Below are positions 14,031 to 21,103 of a stretch of DNA of 21,842 nucleotides, one piece after another. The position numbers and the translations under genes are program-made. Source of the DNA: an uncultured bacterium. GTDB lineage: Bacteria > Actinomycetota > Coriobacteriia > Coriobacteriales > Coriobacteriaceae. The DNA is taken from assembly GCA_905215065.1 (NCBI GenBank), contig CAJMOF010000022.1, positions 1 to 21,842 on the forward strand, in the 5' to 3' direction. The notes under the pieces are model-generated. The model made no database searches. It was not told the DNA's origin and saw nothing but the letters and a program-made list of their open reading frames with translations. Positions within the stretch are counted from its first letter, which is position 1; the number at the start of each line of letters is the position of its first letter.

Positions 14031-14132
14031 TTTGGAGTGATTTGGGCCGCTGGCGGTGTCTCGGAGCGATGTACTCGCGCGGATGGGGCCGCTCGTTGTA
14101 CCATAACTGCAACTGACTCGTAAGGAGCATCC

Positions 14133-15059
14133 ATGCCCATTCGCATTCCCGACGCCCTCCCTGCCGCCGCGCAGCTCGAGAGCGAGAACATCTTTGTCAT
14201 GACCGAGTACCGCGCGCTGCACCAGGACATCCGTCCGCTGCGCGTGCTCATCCTCAACCTCATGCCCACCAAGATCGCCACCGAGACGCAGATCATGCGC
14301 AAGCTCTCCAACACGCCGCTGCAGGTGGAGGTGGACCTGCTGCGCACCAAGACGCACGAGGCAACGCACGTAAGCGCCGGCCACCTGGAGACGTTCTACC
14401 GCACGTTCGACGACATCCGCGACATCCACTACGACGGCCTGATCATCACGGGCGCGCCGGTGGAGCAGATGCCGTTCGAGGAGGTCGACTACTGGCCCGA
14501 GCTCTGCCAGATCATGGACTGGTCCACCACGCACGTGCACTCTACGCTGCACATTTGCTGGGGCGCGCAGGCGGGGCTCTACCATCATTACGGCATTCAG
14601 AAGTACGACCTGCCGGCAAAGGCGAGCGGCGTCTTTGAGCATTATCTGGTGAAGCCGCAAAGCCCGCTGGTCCGCGGCTTTGACGATCGTTTCTATGCTG
14701 TGCATTCGCGCAATACCGATGTGCGCCGCGAGGACGTGGAGGCCGAGCCGCAGCTCGAGGTCGTGGCAGTGTCCGACGAGGTGGGCCTGTATATCGTCAA
14801 GTCGACCGACAGCCGCCGTTTCTTTGTCTTTGGACATCCCGAGTACGATACCGATACGCTGCGTCTGGAGTACGAGCGCGACGTGAAGCGCGGCCTCAAC
14901 CCTCAGGTGCCGGCGCACTACTTTCCGGGTGACGACCCCACCGCCGAGCCGCGCAACGTCTGGCGCAGCCAGGCTCAGTTGCTCTATACCAACTGGCTCA
15001 ACTACTACGTCTACCAGACCACGCCCTACGACCTGGCCCGCGCCGGCGAGGAGCACTAG
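14133..15059 (+). CDS. metA: Homoserine O-acetyltransferase, MetA family
   Basis: The first committed step of methionine synthesis: acyl transfer from acyl-CoA to homoserine. This 308-aa protein is full length for MetA. The nucleophile is C142 in HICWGAQAGLY, and the other catalytic residues are H235 and E237 in FGHPEYD. At position 111 it has Glu (TGAPVEQ). In the MetA family a Glu here is associated with acetyl-CoA use, whereas succinyl-CoA enzymes such as that of E. coli have Gly, so I call it an acetyltransferase. AAGGAG lies 5 nt before the ATG. No SAM riboswitch or T-box is recognisable in the roughly 170-nt leader; the only notable feature there is a decayed repeat at 13997-14030. The repeat array and hairpin downstream may serve as its terminator. 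Confidence 0.95.
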   Translation: MPIRIPDALPAAAQLESENIFVMTEYRALHQDIRPLRVLILNLMPTKIATETQIMRKLSNTPLQVEVDLLRTKTHEATHVSAGHLETFYRTFDDIRDIHYDGLIITGAPVEQMPFEEVDYWPELCQIMDWSTTHVHSTLHICWGAQAGLYHHYGIQKYDLPAKASGVFEHYLVKPQSPLVRGFDDRFYAVHSRNTDVRREDVEAEPQLEVVAVSDEVGLYIVKSTDSRRFFVFGHPEYDTDTLRLEYERDVKRGLNPQVPAHYFPGDDPTAEPRNVWRSQAQLLYTNWLNYYVYQTTPYDLARAGEEH

Positions 15060-15102
15060 GTCGCGGCCGTGGCCGTGACTGCCGCCGTGGCCGCCGCGTG
15101 AC

Positions 15103-15224
15103 GAGCGTGGAAATCCGGACACACGAGCGTGGATAATCGGACGTTTGCAACGTGAGCGTGGATAATCTCCCGTTTTTGGCTCACAAGGGGTCTCAAAGCG
15201 GGAGATTTTCCACGCTCATTTTTT
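15103..15224 (+). repeat. Left GAGCGTGGA repeat array with terminal hairpin
   Basis: Units GAGCGTGGAAATCCGGAC (15103-15120) and GAGCGTGGATAATCGGAC (15125-15142) are followed by a third, GAGCGTGGATAATC (15154-15167), which forms the left arm of a large hairpin. Start-to-start spacings are 22 and 29 nt. The hairpin pairs 15153-15176 with 15195-15218 (24 positions, one mismatch, one G-T) and ends in TTTTTT (15219-15224), so it can act as a terminator for metA. A related array lies at 16504-16675. Confidence 0.8.
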
Positions 15225-15425
15225 CTGCAGCTGCCGTACCGTCGGCATCATCACACGTTGAGTACATGCGGACTACATCGCAAACTAGGTAGTTTCGAGC
15301 CACAGCATATTTTCTTTCAATGAAGTCGGTGGCTTTTGAGGCTCAAAATGTGGAGACAGGGACCTCTCGATAACCGTTCTACCTGCAGATATAAGCCATT
15401 GGCCTAAAACATCCAAAACCGTCAG

Positions 15426-15459
15426 GCATTTGGTCAGTATCTGGACAGCATTTGGTCAG
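15426..15459 (+). promoter_or_regulatory. Direct repeat upstream of the nuclease-like gene
   Basis: GCATTTGGTCAG occurs at 15426-15437 and 15448-15459, exactly 22 nt apart (two helical turns). The second copy is 55 nt before the chosen start codon. It could be a binding site for autoregulation by the gene's own N-terminal domain; no other support. Confidence 0.35.
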
Positions 15460-15514
15460 ACTTCGCATGAAACCGTCTGGTACGTTTGCGCCGTTCCAAG
15501 AGTTTGGGGGCGAC

Positions 15515-16477
15515 ATGGCAAACATGACGGCGAATCAAAGACTCACAAGTCACATTGAAGCATGCGAGCAGCAGATGAGCTGCGTGTACGCGCGCACGAC
15601 GGCGGAGGCAAAGCAGATTGAACGGCGGGTGGCGGCGGGAAGTCTCAAGGTGGTCATGCCGGGACTGTATGCGCGTCCGGAATACTGGTCCGAGCTCAAG
15701 TTTCGGCAGCGTTATCTGCATCGGGTGCGGGCGCTTGCGCAAAAGCACCCCGACTGGACGTTTTGCTCCTATACGGCGGCCGTTGTCTATGGCCTTTCGG
15801 TTTCGCATGCCAATTTGACGCACATCCATATCGCCGCGATGCCGGCGCAATCGACGACGCCAGGCTCTCAAGTCGTTCGCCATCGGTATGCTTATCGGAC
15901 ACGGGCCAGCGAGATGGATATTGCCGTGACCGATATCGATCAAACGATTGCGGATTGCCTGGTCGATGCATCGTTTGTCGAAGGACTGATCATTGCGGAC
16001 TCGGCGCTCCATGAGCAGCTTTTGTCGAAGGAGCATCTTGTTGAGACGGTCGACAGGCTTGGCTTGAATCGTCGCGGTGTTGTGACGGCGCGCAGGGTCG
16101 CGCGGTGTGCCGACGGCTTGTCGGAAAACGGCGGCGAGTCCAAGGCGCGTGCGCTGATGATCGAGCGCGGCTGGCAGGTTCCGGAGCTGCAAGTTGAGCT
16201 GTTCGATCCGGTTGAGCCGGGAAGGCCGTATCGCGTTGACTATTTGTGGCGCGTGGGTGACCGGTTGATTATTGGGGAGTTCGACGGATTCGTTAAAAGC
16301 GAGAAGGCGGCGGAGGAGGGCAAGCTCGCAAAGGCGCAATTTGACGAGCGCCAGCGCGAGTCGAGGCTTTCGATGCTCGATAACTGCAAGATTGTGCGCT
16401 TGTGCTGGGATGACCTAAGGGATCCGACAAAGCTCGATCGCAAGCTCAAGGTTGCCGGCGTGCCGCGTGCCTGCTGA
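15515..16477 (+). CDS. AbiEi-like protein with C-terminal endonuclease-like (DUF559-type) domain
   Basis: A protein of about 320 aa. The N-terminal part (KQIERRVAAGSLKVVMPGLYARPEYW, then FCSYTAAVVYGL) looks like the winged-helix domain of AbiEi-type type IV antitoxins. The C-terminal third reads GGESKARALMIERGW ... YRVDYLWRVGDRLIIGEFDG ... RLCWDDL, with Glu, Asp and Glu-x-Asp spaced as in small restriction-endonuclease-fold (DUF559/Vsr-like) domains. Proteins with this pairing are frequent in actinobacteria; their role, in defence or otherwise, is not settled. I chose the ATG at 15515 (TTGGGGG upstream); 15467 and 15524 are possible. No AbiEii toxin partner is adjacent. Direct-repeat arrays flank the gene on both sides, suggesting a movable or excisable cassette. 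Confidence 0.75.
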   Translation: MANMTANQRLTSHIEACEQQMSCVYARTTAEAKQIERRVAAGSLKVVMPGLYARPEYWSELKFRQRYLHRVRALAQKHPDWTFCSYTAAVVYGLSVSHANLTHIHIAAMPAQSTTPGSQVVRHRYAYRTRASEMDIAVTDIDQTIADCLVDASFVEGLIIADSALHEQLLSKEHLVETVDRLGLNRRGVVTARRVARCADGLSENGGESKARALMIERGWQVPELQVELFDPVEPGRPYRVDYLWRVGDRLIIGEFDGFVKSEKAAEEGKLAKAQFDERQRESRLSMLDNCKIVRLCWDDLRDPTKLDRKLKVAGVPRAC

Positions 16478-16503
16478 GACGGTTACAGGGCGTTAGGCTG
16501 CAC

Positions 16504-16675
16504 GAGCGTGGAAATCCGGACGGATGAGCGTGGGAATTTAGACGCGATTTGGTTGAGCGTGGATTTTCGGACACACGAGCGTGGATTATCGGACGTTTGA
16601 ATAATGAGCGTGGATAATCTCCCGTTTTTTGCCCCCGAACAGGCCCAAAGTGGGAAATTTTCCACGCTCATTTTT
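16504..16675 (+). repeat. Right GAGCGTGGA repeat array with terminal hairpin
   Basis: Four 18-nt units start at 16504, 16526, 16555 and 16577, and a fifth (16606) forms the hairpin arm. Spacings alternate 22, 29, 22, 29 nt, so the array is two 51-nt dimers plus the hairpin. The hairpin pairs about 16605-16628 with 16647-16670, with two mismatches and two G-T pairs, and is followed by TTTTT (16671-16675). It would terminate the nuclease-like gene on the plus strand. Units and hairpin match the left array in the same orientation. Confidence 0.8.
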
Positions 16676-16697
16676 GTGGGGTGCAGCGTGCCAGCCG

Positions 16698-17294
16698 TTA
16701 GGCGCTGATGATGTGGGGTAGCGGCAGGTCGTGGGCATCGGTGGGGATGTGGTCGACGCGCTGTTCGTCAAAGGCGATGCCGATGATTTGACATACGGGC
16801 GAGAGCATGGGCAGGTAGCGGTCATAGCAGCCGCCGCCGTAGCCTAGGCGCGTGCCGGTGCGGTCGAATGCTACGAGCGGCACGACGATCATGTCGAGAG
16901 CTTCGGCAGGCACGATAGGGAAGCGGCTGCTGTCGATGTCCGTGGCCGCAAAGGCCCGCGTGGGGTGGGCGATAAACGGAGCCGCGTCCGCGTCGCCGGC
17001 AGCAACTGCCCGCATACACATGCGCTGGCCACAAGCTGCGGCGTCTGTTGCCGAGAGCATGCACGGATAGGCCACGCGCCAGCCACGTTTGGCGGCAGCT
17101 GCGGCAAACGCGGCTGAGTCGACTTCGGAACCCATCGCGGCATAGACGGCAACGGTGTGCGGCGCCGCGGCATCCAAGCGGCCCAGCAGCTCAACCAGCC
17201 GCGCACAGATATCAGCAGACTTCGCCGCCCGCAAGTCCAAATCAAGAGCATCACGCCGAGCAATCACCGCCCGCCGCAACTCAGCCTTGTCCAT
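16698..17294 (-). CDS. 5-formyltetrahydrofolate cyclo-ligase
   Basis: A 198-aa enzyme that converts 5-formyl-THF to 5,10-methenyl-THF using ATP, returning stored folate to one-carbon metabolism. Evidence: the N-terminal KAELRRAVIARRDAL, VAVYAAMGSEVD (substrate region), the basic and acidic residues of the central part, VVPLVAFDRTGTRLGYGGGCYDRYL (the family nucleotide-binding signature, with Cys where Tyr is commoner), and VCQIIGIAFDEQRVDHIPTDAHDLPL at the C-terminus. I chose the ATG at 17294, preceded by GAGAGGA about 7 nt upstream; the frame is open nine codons further without a ribosome binding site. A 13-nt-loop repeat (17311-17349) lies immediately before the ribosome binding site. It is convergent with the nuclease-like gene. 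Confidence 0.92.
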   Translation of the reverse strand: MDKAELRRAVIARRDALDLDLRAAKSADICARLVELLGRLDAAAPHTVAVYAAMGSEVDSAAFAAAAAKRGWRVAYPCMLSATDAAACGQRMCMRAVAAGDADAAPFIAHPTRAFAATDIDSSRFPIVPAEALDMIVVPLVAFDRTGTRLGYGGGCYDRYLPMLSPVCQIIGIAFDEQRVDHIPTDAHDLPLPHIISA

Positions 17295-17310
17295 CCCGGC
17301 TTCCTCTCCC

Positions 17311-17349
17311 AAACCTACCAAAAAGGGACAGGTTTATTTTGGCAGGTTT
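17311..17349 (+). repeat. 13-nt-loop hairpin repeat (13-13-13), upstream of cyclo-ligase gene
   Basis: AAACCTACCAAAA (17311-17323) pairs with TTTTGGCAGGTTT (17337-17349), one mismatch, around AGGGACAGGTTTA (17324-17336). With its flank to 17356 it is an inverted near-copy of the repeat at 5476-5514. Relative to the downstream gene both have the same orientation. Confidence 0.85.
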
Positions 17350-17366
17350 TATCTGGGCAAATGTCG

Positions 17367-17405
17367 AAACCACCACAAAGGCGCCTGTCCCCTTTGTGGT
17401 GGTTT
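17367..17405 (-). repeat. 13-nt-loop hairpin repeat (13-13-13)
   Basis: AAACCACCACAAA (17367-17379) pairs perfectly with TTTGTGGTGGTTT (17393-17405) around GGCGCCTGTCCCC (17380-17392), whose complement is GGGGACAGGCGCC. It is 17 nt from, and head-to-head with, the repeat at 17311-17349. Confidence 0.85.
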
Positions 17406-17422
17406 GGGCCCATGCGTTAACG

Positions 17423-17752
17423 CTATAGCGCAGCAGCGATTGCTTCGGTCACAAACTTATTGAGTGACATACCCTTCTTTGCCGCTGCCAGCGCTGCCTG
17501 CTTGTGGAGTTCGGAACCCGTTCTTACGTTGAACGAGCCTTTGAAAGCCCGTTCGGGCTCCTTGCCCTGCTCGCCGCATAACTCAAGGTAATCGTCGACG
17601 GCGTCGTGGAAGCATTGCTCAACTCCGTCAGCCGTGGAGCCCTCAAATACGATTGCGTCCCTAATGCCGGCGACCATACCTGTTAGCACATGCTGTTCGG
17701 CATCGAACTCGACTGGGGCGAAATAACCCTTGTATGCCAAAACGTTACTCAT
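17423..17752 (-). CDS. HicB-family antitoxin-like protein (orphan)
   Basis: A protein of about 109 aa with a HicB-type N-terminal domain (NVLAYKGYFAPVEFDAEQHVLTGMVAGIRDAIVFEG, then the segment VEQCFHDAVDDYLELCGEQGK). It has a C-terminal ribbon-helix-helix DNA-binding part (FKGSFNVRTGSELHKQAALAA and GMSLNKFVTEAI). Such proteins normally neutralise the HicA RNase and repress their own operon. I chose the ATG at 17752 with GGAGGT 4 nt upstream; an in-frame ATG at 17767 lies before that site. No HicA-like small gene is found on either side: upstream (17768-17900) is AT-rich and non-coding, and downstream are repeats. Either the toxin has been lost, or this is one of the solitary HicB regulators. 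Confidence 0.85.
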   Translation of the reverse strand: MSNVLAYKGYFAPVEFDAEQHVLTGMVAGIRDAIVFEGSTADGVEQCFHDAVDDYLELCGEQGKEPERAFKGSFNVRTGSELHKQAALAAAKKGMSLNKFVTEAIAAAL

Positions 17753-17861
17753 GACTACCTCCGACATCTTGCAGAAATCGAACGATGTTCCAAGGCGTTC
17801 CGCTTCATAGTTGCAACTATATTACAGTTGCAAATTATATCTGATGCAGACACCCATGTTC

Positions 17862-17900
17862 GAACCACCGCAAAGGCGCCTGCCCCCCCTGTGCGCCAAA
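17862..17900 (-). repeat. Decayed 13-nt-loop hairpin repeat
   Basis: GAACCACCGCAAAGGCGCCTG (17862 onward) closely resembles the intact repeat at 17367-17405, and its loop would be GGCGCCTGCCCCC (17875-17887). The right arm (17888-17900) has several substitutions and no longer pairs well. It directly precedes the hairpin at 17904-17942, forming a second doublet. Confidence 0.55.
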
Positions 17901-17903
17901 GAA

Positions 17904-17942
17904 AAAGGTAGATTTTCGGGCATGTCCCAAAAATCTACCTTT
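17904..17942 (-). terminator. Hairpin after the M16 gene: 13-nt-loop family member acting as terminator
   Basis: AAAGGTAGATTTT (17904-17916) pairs perfectly with AAAATCTACCTTT (17930-17942) around a 13-nt loop, which on the minus strand is TGGGACATGCCCG and can pair further internally. Read on the minus strand it lies 8 nt after the peptidase stop and is followed by a T-run (complement of 17902-17906), so it can terminate that gene. Confidence 0.75.
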
Positions 17943-17950
17943 GCTGTGCG

Positions 17951-20900
17951 TTAGCCCAGCAGGTCGATGACGTTAAAGCCGGCGTTGCTCTTGGCGATGA
18001 CGTCTCGGCCGCCAAAGACACAGGTTGGCGACTCGGCCGCAATGCGCGTCACGTCGGCGCCGAGCGAGCGAAGCTCACCGGGCGTGGCGGCGAGCATCTG
18101 GGCGCGGCGCTCCTCGCGTGCGTGCGGATCGAGCCCGGCCAGGTAGGTCGTGTTGCGGCGCTTGGTGAGCGCATAGGGCTTCACCGGTGCATCCATGCCG
18201 CTCACGCAGCTCACGATAAAGCCCTCAAAGGCGGCCTCGTCAGGTTCAAAGCTGCCGAGCCATTCGCCTGCGCGCGCCACGCGCTCAATCGAGGGGTCGA
18301 TTGCTGGGTCGCGGTAGGTGTAGAACGCCGCCTGACGCTCGCCGGCAGCGCGGAATCCGCAGCCGTACGCACCGCCCTTCACGCGGATCTCGTTCCACAG
18401 GTAGTCGTAGGAGAGCGCGTTGGCGGCAACCGCCCAGGCGCCCGTCACGTCGATGTCCAGGCGACGCGGATCGTACGCGCTTGCCGCAAAGCAGATGTCA
18501 CTGGGGATAACAAAAGCCTCGTGGCGGTCGCACGGCGTCGGCACTACGAGCGCATCGCGGCCGGCATCGGCGCCGTCGCCCGCGCCAAGCCCCAGGTCGC
18601 CCGCGGCATCCCAGTACGCGTCAAAGTCCTCATCGCTGCCGGTAAAGCTCGACATGCAGCCGTCGGCCACAAAGATGCGGCCCGCCAGCTCGGCAAGCTT
18701 GGCGCGCAGGTCGTCCAGTCGCTCGTCAAAGTGCTCGAGCAAATCGCGCAGGAACAGGTAGAAGTCCACGCCCGAAAGCTGCTCGCGCACCACGGCCGAA
18801 GGCGAACTGTAGCTCATCGCGCGACCGAGCGCCGCCGAGTGGCCGTTGTTGATAAAGCCCTGCTCAAGCCCAATGCGAATCTGCGTAAGCACGTCGCGCA
18901 CGCGGTCGGCGTCGGCCTCGAGCAATAGGCTCTGCGACCACACCTCGCGCGGCAGACTCGCCAGCGCGTCGATCTTTTCTGACAGGGCGCCGGCGCTCAC
19001 CAGCAGGTAGGGGCGCACGCCGTCCACGTCGGGCTGCGTCATGACCTCGGTCGTAAAGCTCAAAAAGCCCAGCTTGCCGGCGAGCAGGTTGTCGAGTTCC
19101 TCGGCCGAGTGCTCGCGCGTGGGCAGCTGCTTGAGCAGGCGGCAGAGCAGCGTCACATAGGGCAGGTCCTCAAACGCGACGCAGCTCAGGTCGAAATACT
19201 GCATGGCGTAGGTCAGACGGTTGGTGGGGATGCCGTGGCGCAGACAGGGGATGGGCGCGGTCGTGTCCACGACCAGCGGCGGCTCGGGGCGCGCCTCGCC
19301 AATGTCGGACACGCGTAGGCGCGGCAGCGTGGCCTTGTCCTCGGGCGTGTCCTCGGCCTCCTGTGCGGCACGCAGTACGGCCGTGCGCTCGACCACGTCC
19401 GCCAGCTCGGCATCGGTCATGGCGTCCCGCTTGGCAGTCAGCTCGGCGGCCTCGGCACCCTCTGCGCCCTCGGCGGCGTCCACCGGCACCAGCTCGACCA
19501 GCGCCATGTGGTCGTTCTGCAGCACCAGCTCGCGCAGCAGGTCCTCAAAATAGCTGCCGTCCAGCTCGCCGCGCAGCTCCTCGTACACCGGGCCGTACTT
19601 GAGCGCCAGCGTCGCGGCGTCGTCATCGTAGAGCCAGGTGCTCAGCGCGTCGCACGCAATGGCTACGCCGTCGGCGATGCCGTAGTCGCGCTGGCGCAGG
19701 TCGTACTCGTTGCTGCTGATGATGGCCTCCAGGCGCTCGCGCGGAACGCCGTGCTCACACAGGTCGCGGCAGGCGTCTTGGAACACGCGGCGCAGCTCGC
19801 GCGCTACGCCGGGCTGCGCGTTCTGCAACATGATGAGCTCGTAGGGCTGCAGGCACTCGGCCGCGGTGTAGCTCACCACGTTGCCGCCCAGGCCTGCCGC
19901 CAGAATGGCCTTCTTAACCGGCGCCTCGTTGGAGCCCAGCAGTGCCTCGAACAGGATATCCGCCGCGATCGTGCGCTTGCGGTCGAGCGCGCTGCCCAGC
20001 ACCAAACCCAGGCCCACCAAGGCGTTCTCGGGCGTGGTGGCCATCTCGACGCGCTTATACTCGCAAGTCACAGGCTCCTGCACGTCCAGCGGATTGGGTG
20101 CCAGCGTGGACGGGTCCTCGCCGACGGCAACGGCAGCGTCCATGCGGCGGCTCGCGGCGCTCGGCTGCGACAGATAACGCTCGTCCAAAAACGCCAGCGC
20201 GCGGTCCACATCCAGGTCGCCATAGAGCGTTATATAAGAGTTGGAAGGATTGTAGTGGCGCGCGTGCGTATCCAGGAACTGCTCGTAGGTGAGCGCGGGA
20301 ATCGCGCGCGGGTCGCCGCCGCTCTCGTGCGCATAGGCGGTGTCGGGATAGAGCGCGGCGTTGACGGCGTCGTCCAGCACGCTCATGGGGTCGGACAGCG
20401 CACCCTTCATCTCGTTGAACACCACGCCGTTATAGCGCAGCGTGCCCTCGCGCAGGCTCGCGGAGCCGCCGTCGCCCTCGCCCTCGGCGCCCTCCGGCAG
20501 GTCCAGCTCGTAGTGCCAGCCCTCCTGCTCAAAAATGGTGGGCTTGGTATAGATGGCCGGGTTGAACACCGCGTCCAGGTACACGTCCATTAGGTTGTAC
20601 AGGTCCTGCTCGTTGGTGGTGGCAACGGGGTAGATGGTCTTGTCGGGGTAGGTCATGGCGTTGAGGAACGTCTGCATGGAGCTCTTGATCAGATCGACAA
20701 ACGGCTCCTTGACGGGGAACTTGGCCGATCCGCACAGCACCGAGTGCTCAAGAATATGGAACACACCGGTGGAATCGGCCGGCGGCGTCTTAAAGCCAAT
20801 GGCAAAGGCCTTGTTTTCGTCGTCGCACGCCAGGTACAGCAGGCGAGCGCCCGAGGCGGCGTGGCGCAGCACGTAAGCGTCAGAGTCGAGCTCGGGCACG

Positions 20901-20995
20901 GTCTCGCGGCGCTCGACGGCAAAGCCGTGGCAGGTAGTGCCGGGCACCAGCAGCGCGGCGGCAGCGGCGCGAGGGTCGGTTGAGGTGGTGGGCAT
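17951..20995 (-). CDS. M16C metallopeptidase, presequence-protease (PreP/Cym1) family
   Basis: A large zinc peptidase of 1014 aa that degrades short unstructured peptides inside a clamshell chamber. The inverted zinc motif HxxEH is HILEH (H80, E83, H84) within GVFHILEHSVLCGSAKFPVKEPF, and the third ligand is E195 in VVFNEMKGAL. The segment FLNAMTYPDKTIYPVATTNEQDLYNLMDVYLDAVF is characteristic of the PreP branch. The C-terminal half holds the inactive paired domains, with RVKGGAYGCGFRA near residue 890. Length matches the family. I chose the ATG at 20995 (AAAGGAGA upstream); the open frame runs about 100 codons further but over non-coding, repeat-containing sequence. No signal peptide is seen, so it is probably cytoplasmic. 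It is monocistronic with its own terminator. Confidence 0.94.
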   Translation of the reverse strand: MPTTSTDPRAAAAALLVPGTTCHGFAVERRETVPELDSDAYVLRHAASGARLLYLACDDENKAFAIGFKTPPADSTGVFHILEHSVLCGSAKFPVKEPFVDLIKSSMQTFLNAMTYPDKTIYPVATTNEQDLYNLMDVYLDAVFNPAIYTKPTIFEQEGWHYELDLPEGAEGEGDGGSASLREGTLRYNGVVFNEMKGALSDPMSVLDDAVNAALYPDTAYAHESGGDPRAIPALTYEQFLDTHARHYNPSNSYITLYGDLDVDRALAFLDERYLSQPSAASRRMDAAVAVGEDPSTLAPNPLDVQEPVTCEYKRVEMATTPENALVGLGLVLGSALDRKRTIAADILFEALLGSNEAPVKKAILAAGLGGNVVSYTAAECLQPYELIMLQNAQPGVARELRRVFQDACRDLCEHGVPRERLEAIISSNEYDLRQRDYGIADGVAIACDALSTWLYDDDAATLALKYGPVYEELRGELDGSYFEDLLRELVLQNDHMALVELVPVDAAEGAEGAEAAELTAKRDAMTDAELADVVERTAVLRAAQEAEDTPEDKATLPRLRVSDIGEARPEPPLVVDTTAPIPCLRHGIPTNRLTYAMQYFDLSCVAFEDLPYVTLLCRLLKQLPTREHSAEELDNLLAGKLGFLSFTTEVMTQPDVDGVRPYLLVSAGALSEKIDALASLPREVWSQSLLLEADADRVRDVLTQIRIGLEQGFINNGHSAALGRAMSYSSPSAVVREQLSGVDFYLFLRDLLEHFDERLDDLRAKLAELAGRIFVADGCMSSFTGSDEDFDAYWDAAGDLGLGAGDGADAGRDALVVPTPCDRHEAFVIPSDICFAASAYDPRRLDIDVTGAWAVAANALSYDYLWNEIRVKGGAYGCGFRAAGERQAAFYTYRDPAIDPSIERVARAGEWLGSFEPDEAAFEGFIVSCVSGMDAPVKPYALTKRRNTTYLAGLDPHAREERRAQMLAATPGELRSLGADVTRIAAESPTCVFGGRDVIAKSNAGFNVIDLLG

Positions 20996-21085
20996 ATGCA
21001 GTCTCCTTTGACGTCCCAGCGGGGGCGAATCGAGTCGAATCCTCGAGAGTATACCCATATGGGGCCTTCGACCAATCTGCCGCAC

Positions 21086-21103
21086 GAGCGTGGATTTTCG
21101 GAC
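21086..21103 (+). repeat. Solitary GAGCGTGGA repeat unit
   Basis: GAGCGTGGATTTTCGGAC is identical to the unit at 16555-16572. A degraded reverse-complement unit may follow near 21132-21145 (GTCCAATTATCCAC). It lies about 90 nt upstream of the M16 start codon. Confidence 0.7.

Larger units (their letters stand above)
15060..15514. other. Intergenic region between metA and the nuclease-like gene
   Basis: This 455-nt stretch has a GC-rich start (15061-15100), the left GAGCGTGGA array and hairpin (15103-15224), then AT-richer sequence with a 12-nt direct repeat GCATTTGGTCAG at 15426-15437 and 15448-15459. No gene is supported. Confidence 0.7.

Noticed and set aside
13961..14132. Possible SAM riboswitch or T-box in the metA leader
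   Set aside because: No recognisable conserved core or anti-terminator; only a decayed small repeat is visible.
15103..15224. GAGCGTGGA arrays considered as CRISPR
   Set aside because: The repeated 18-nt units are separated by only 4 or 11 nt, the intervals are not unique spacers, and there are no cas genes.
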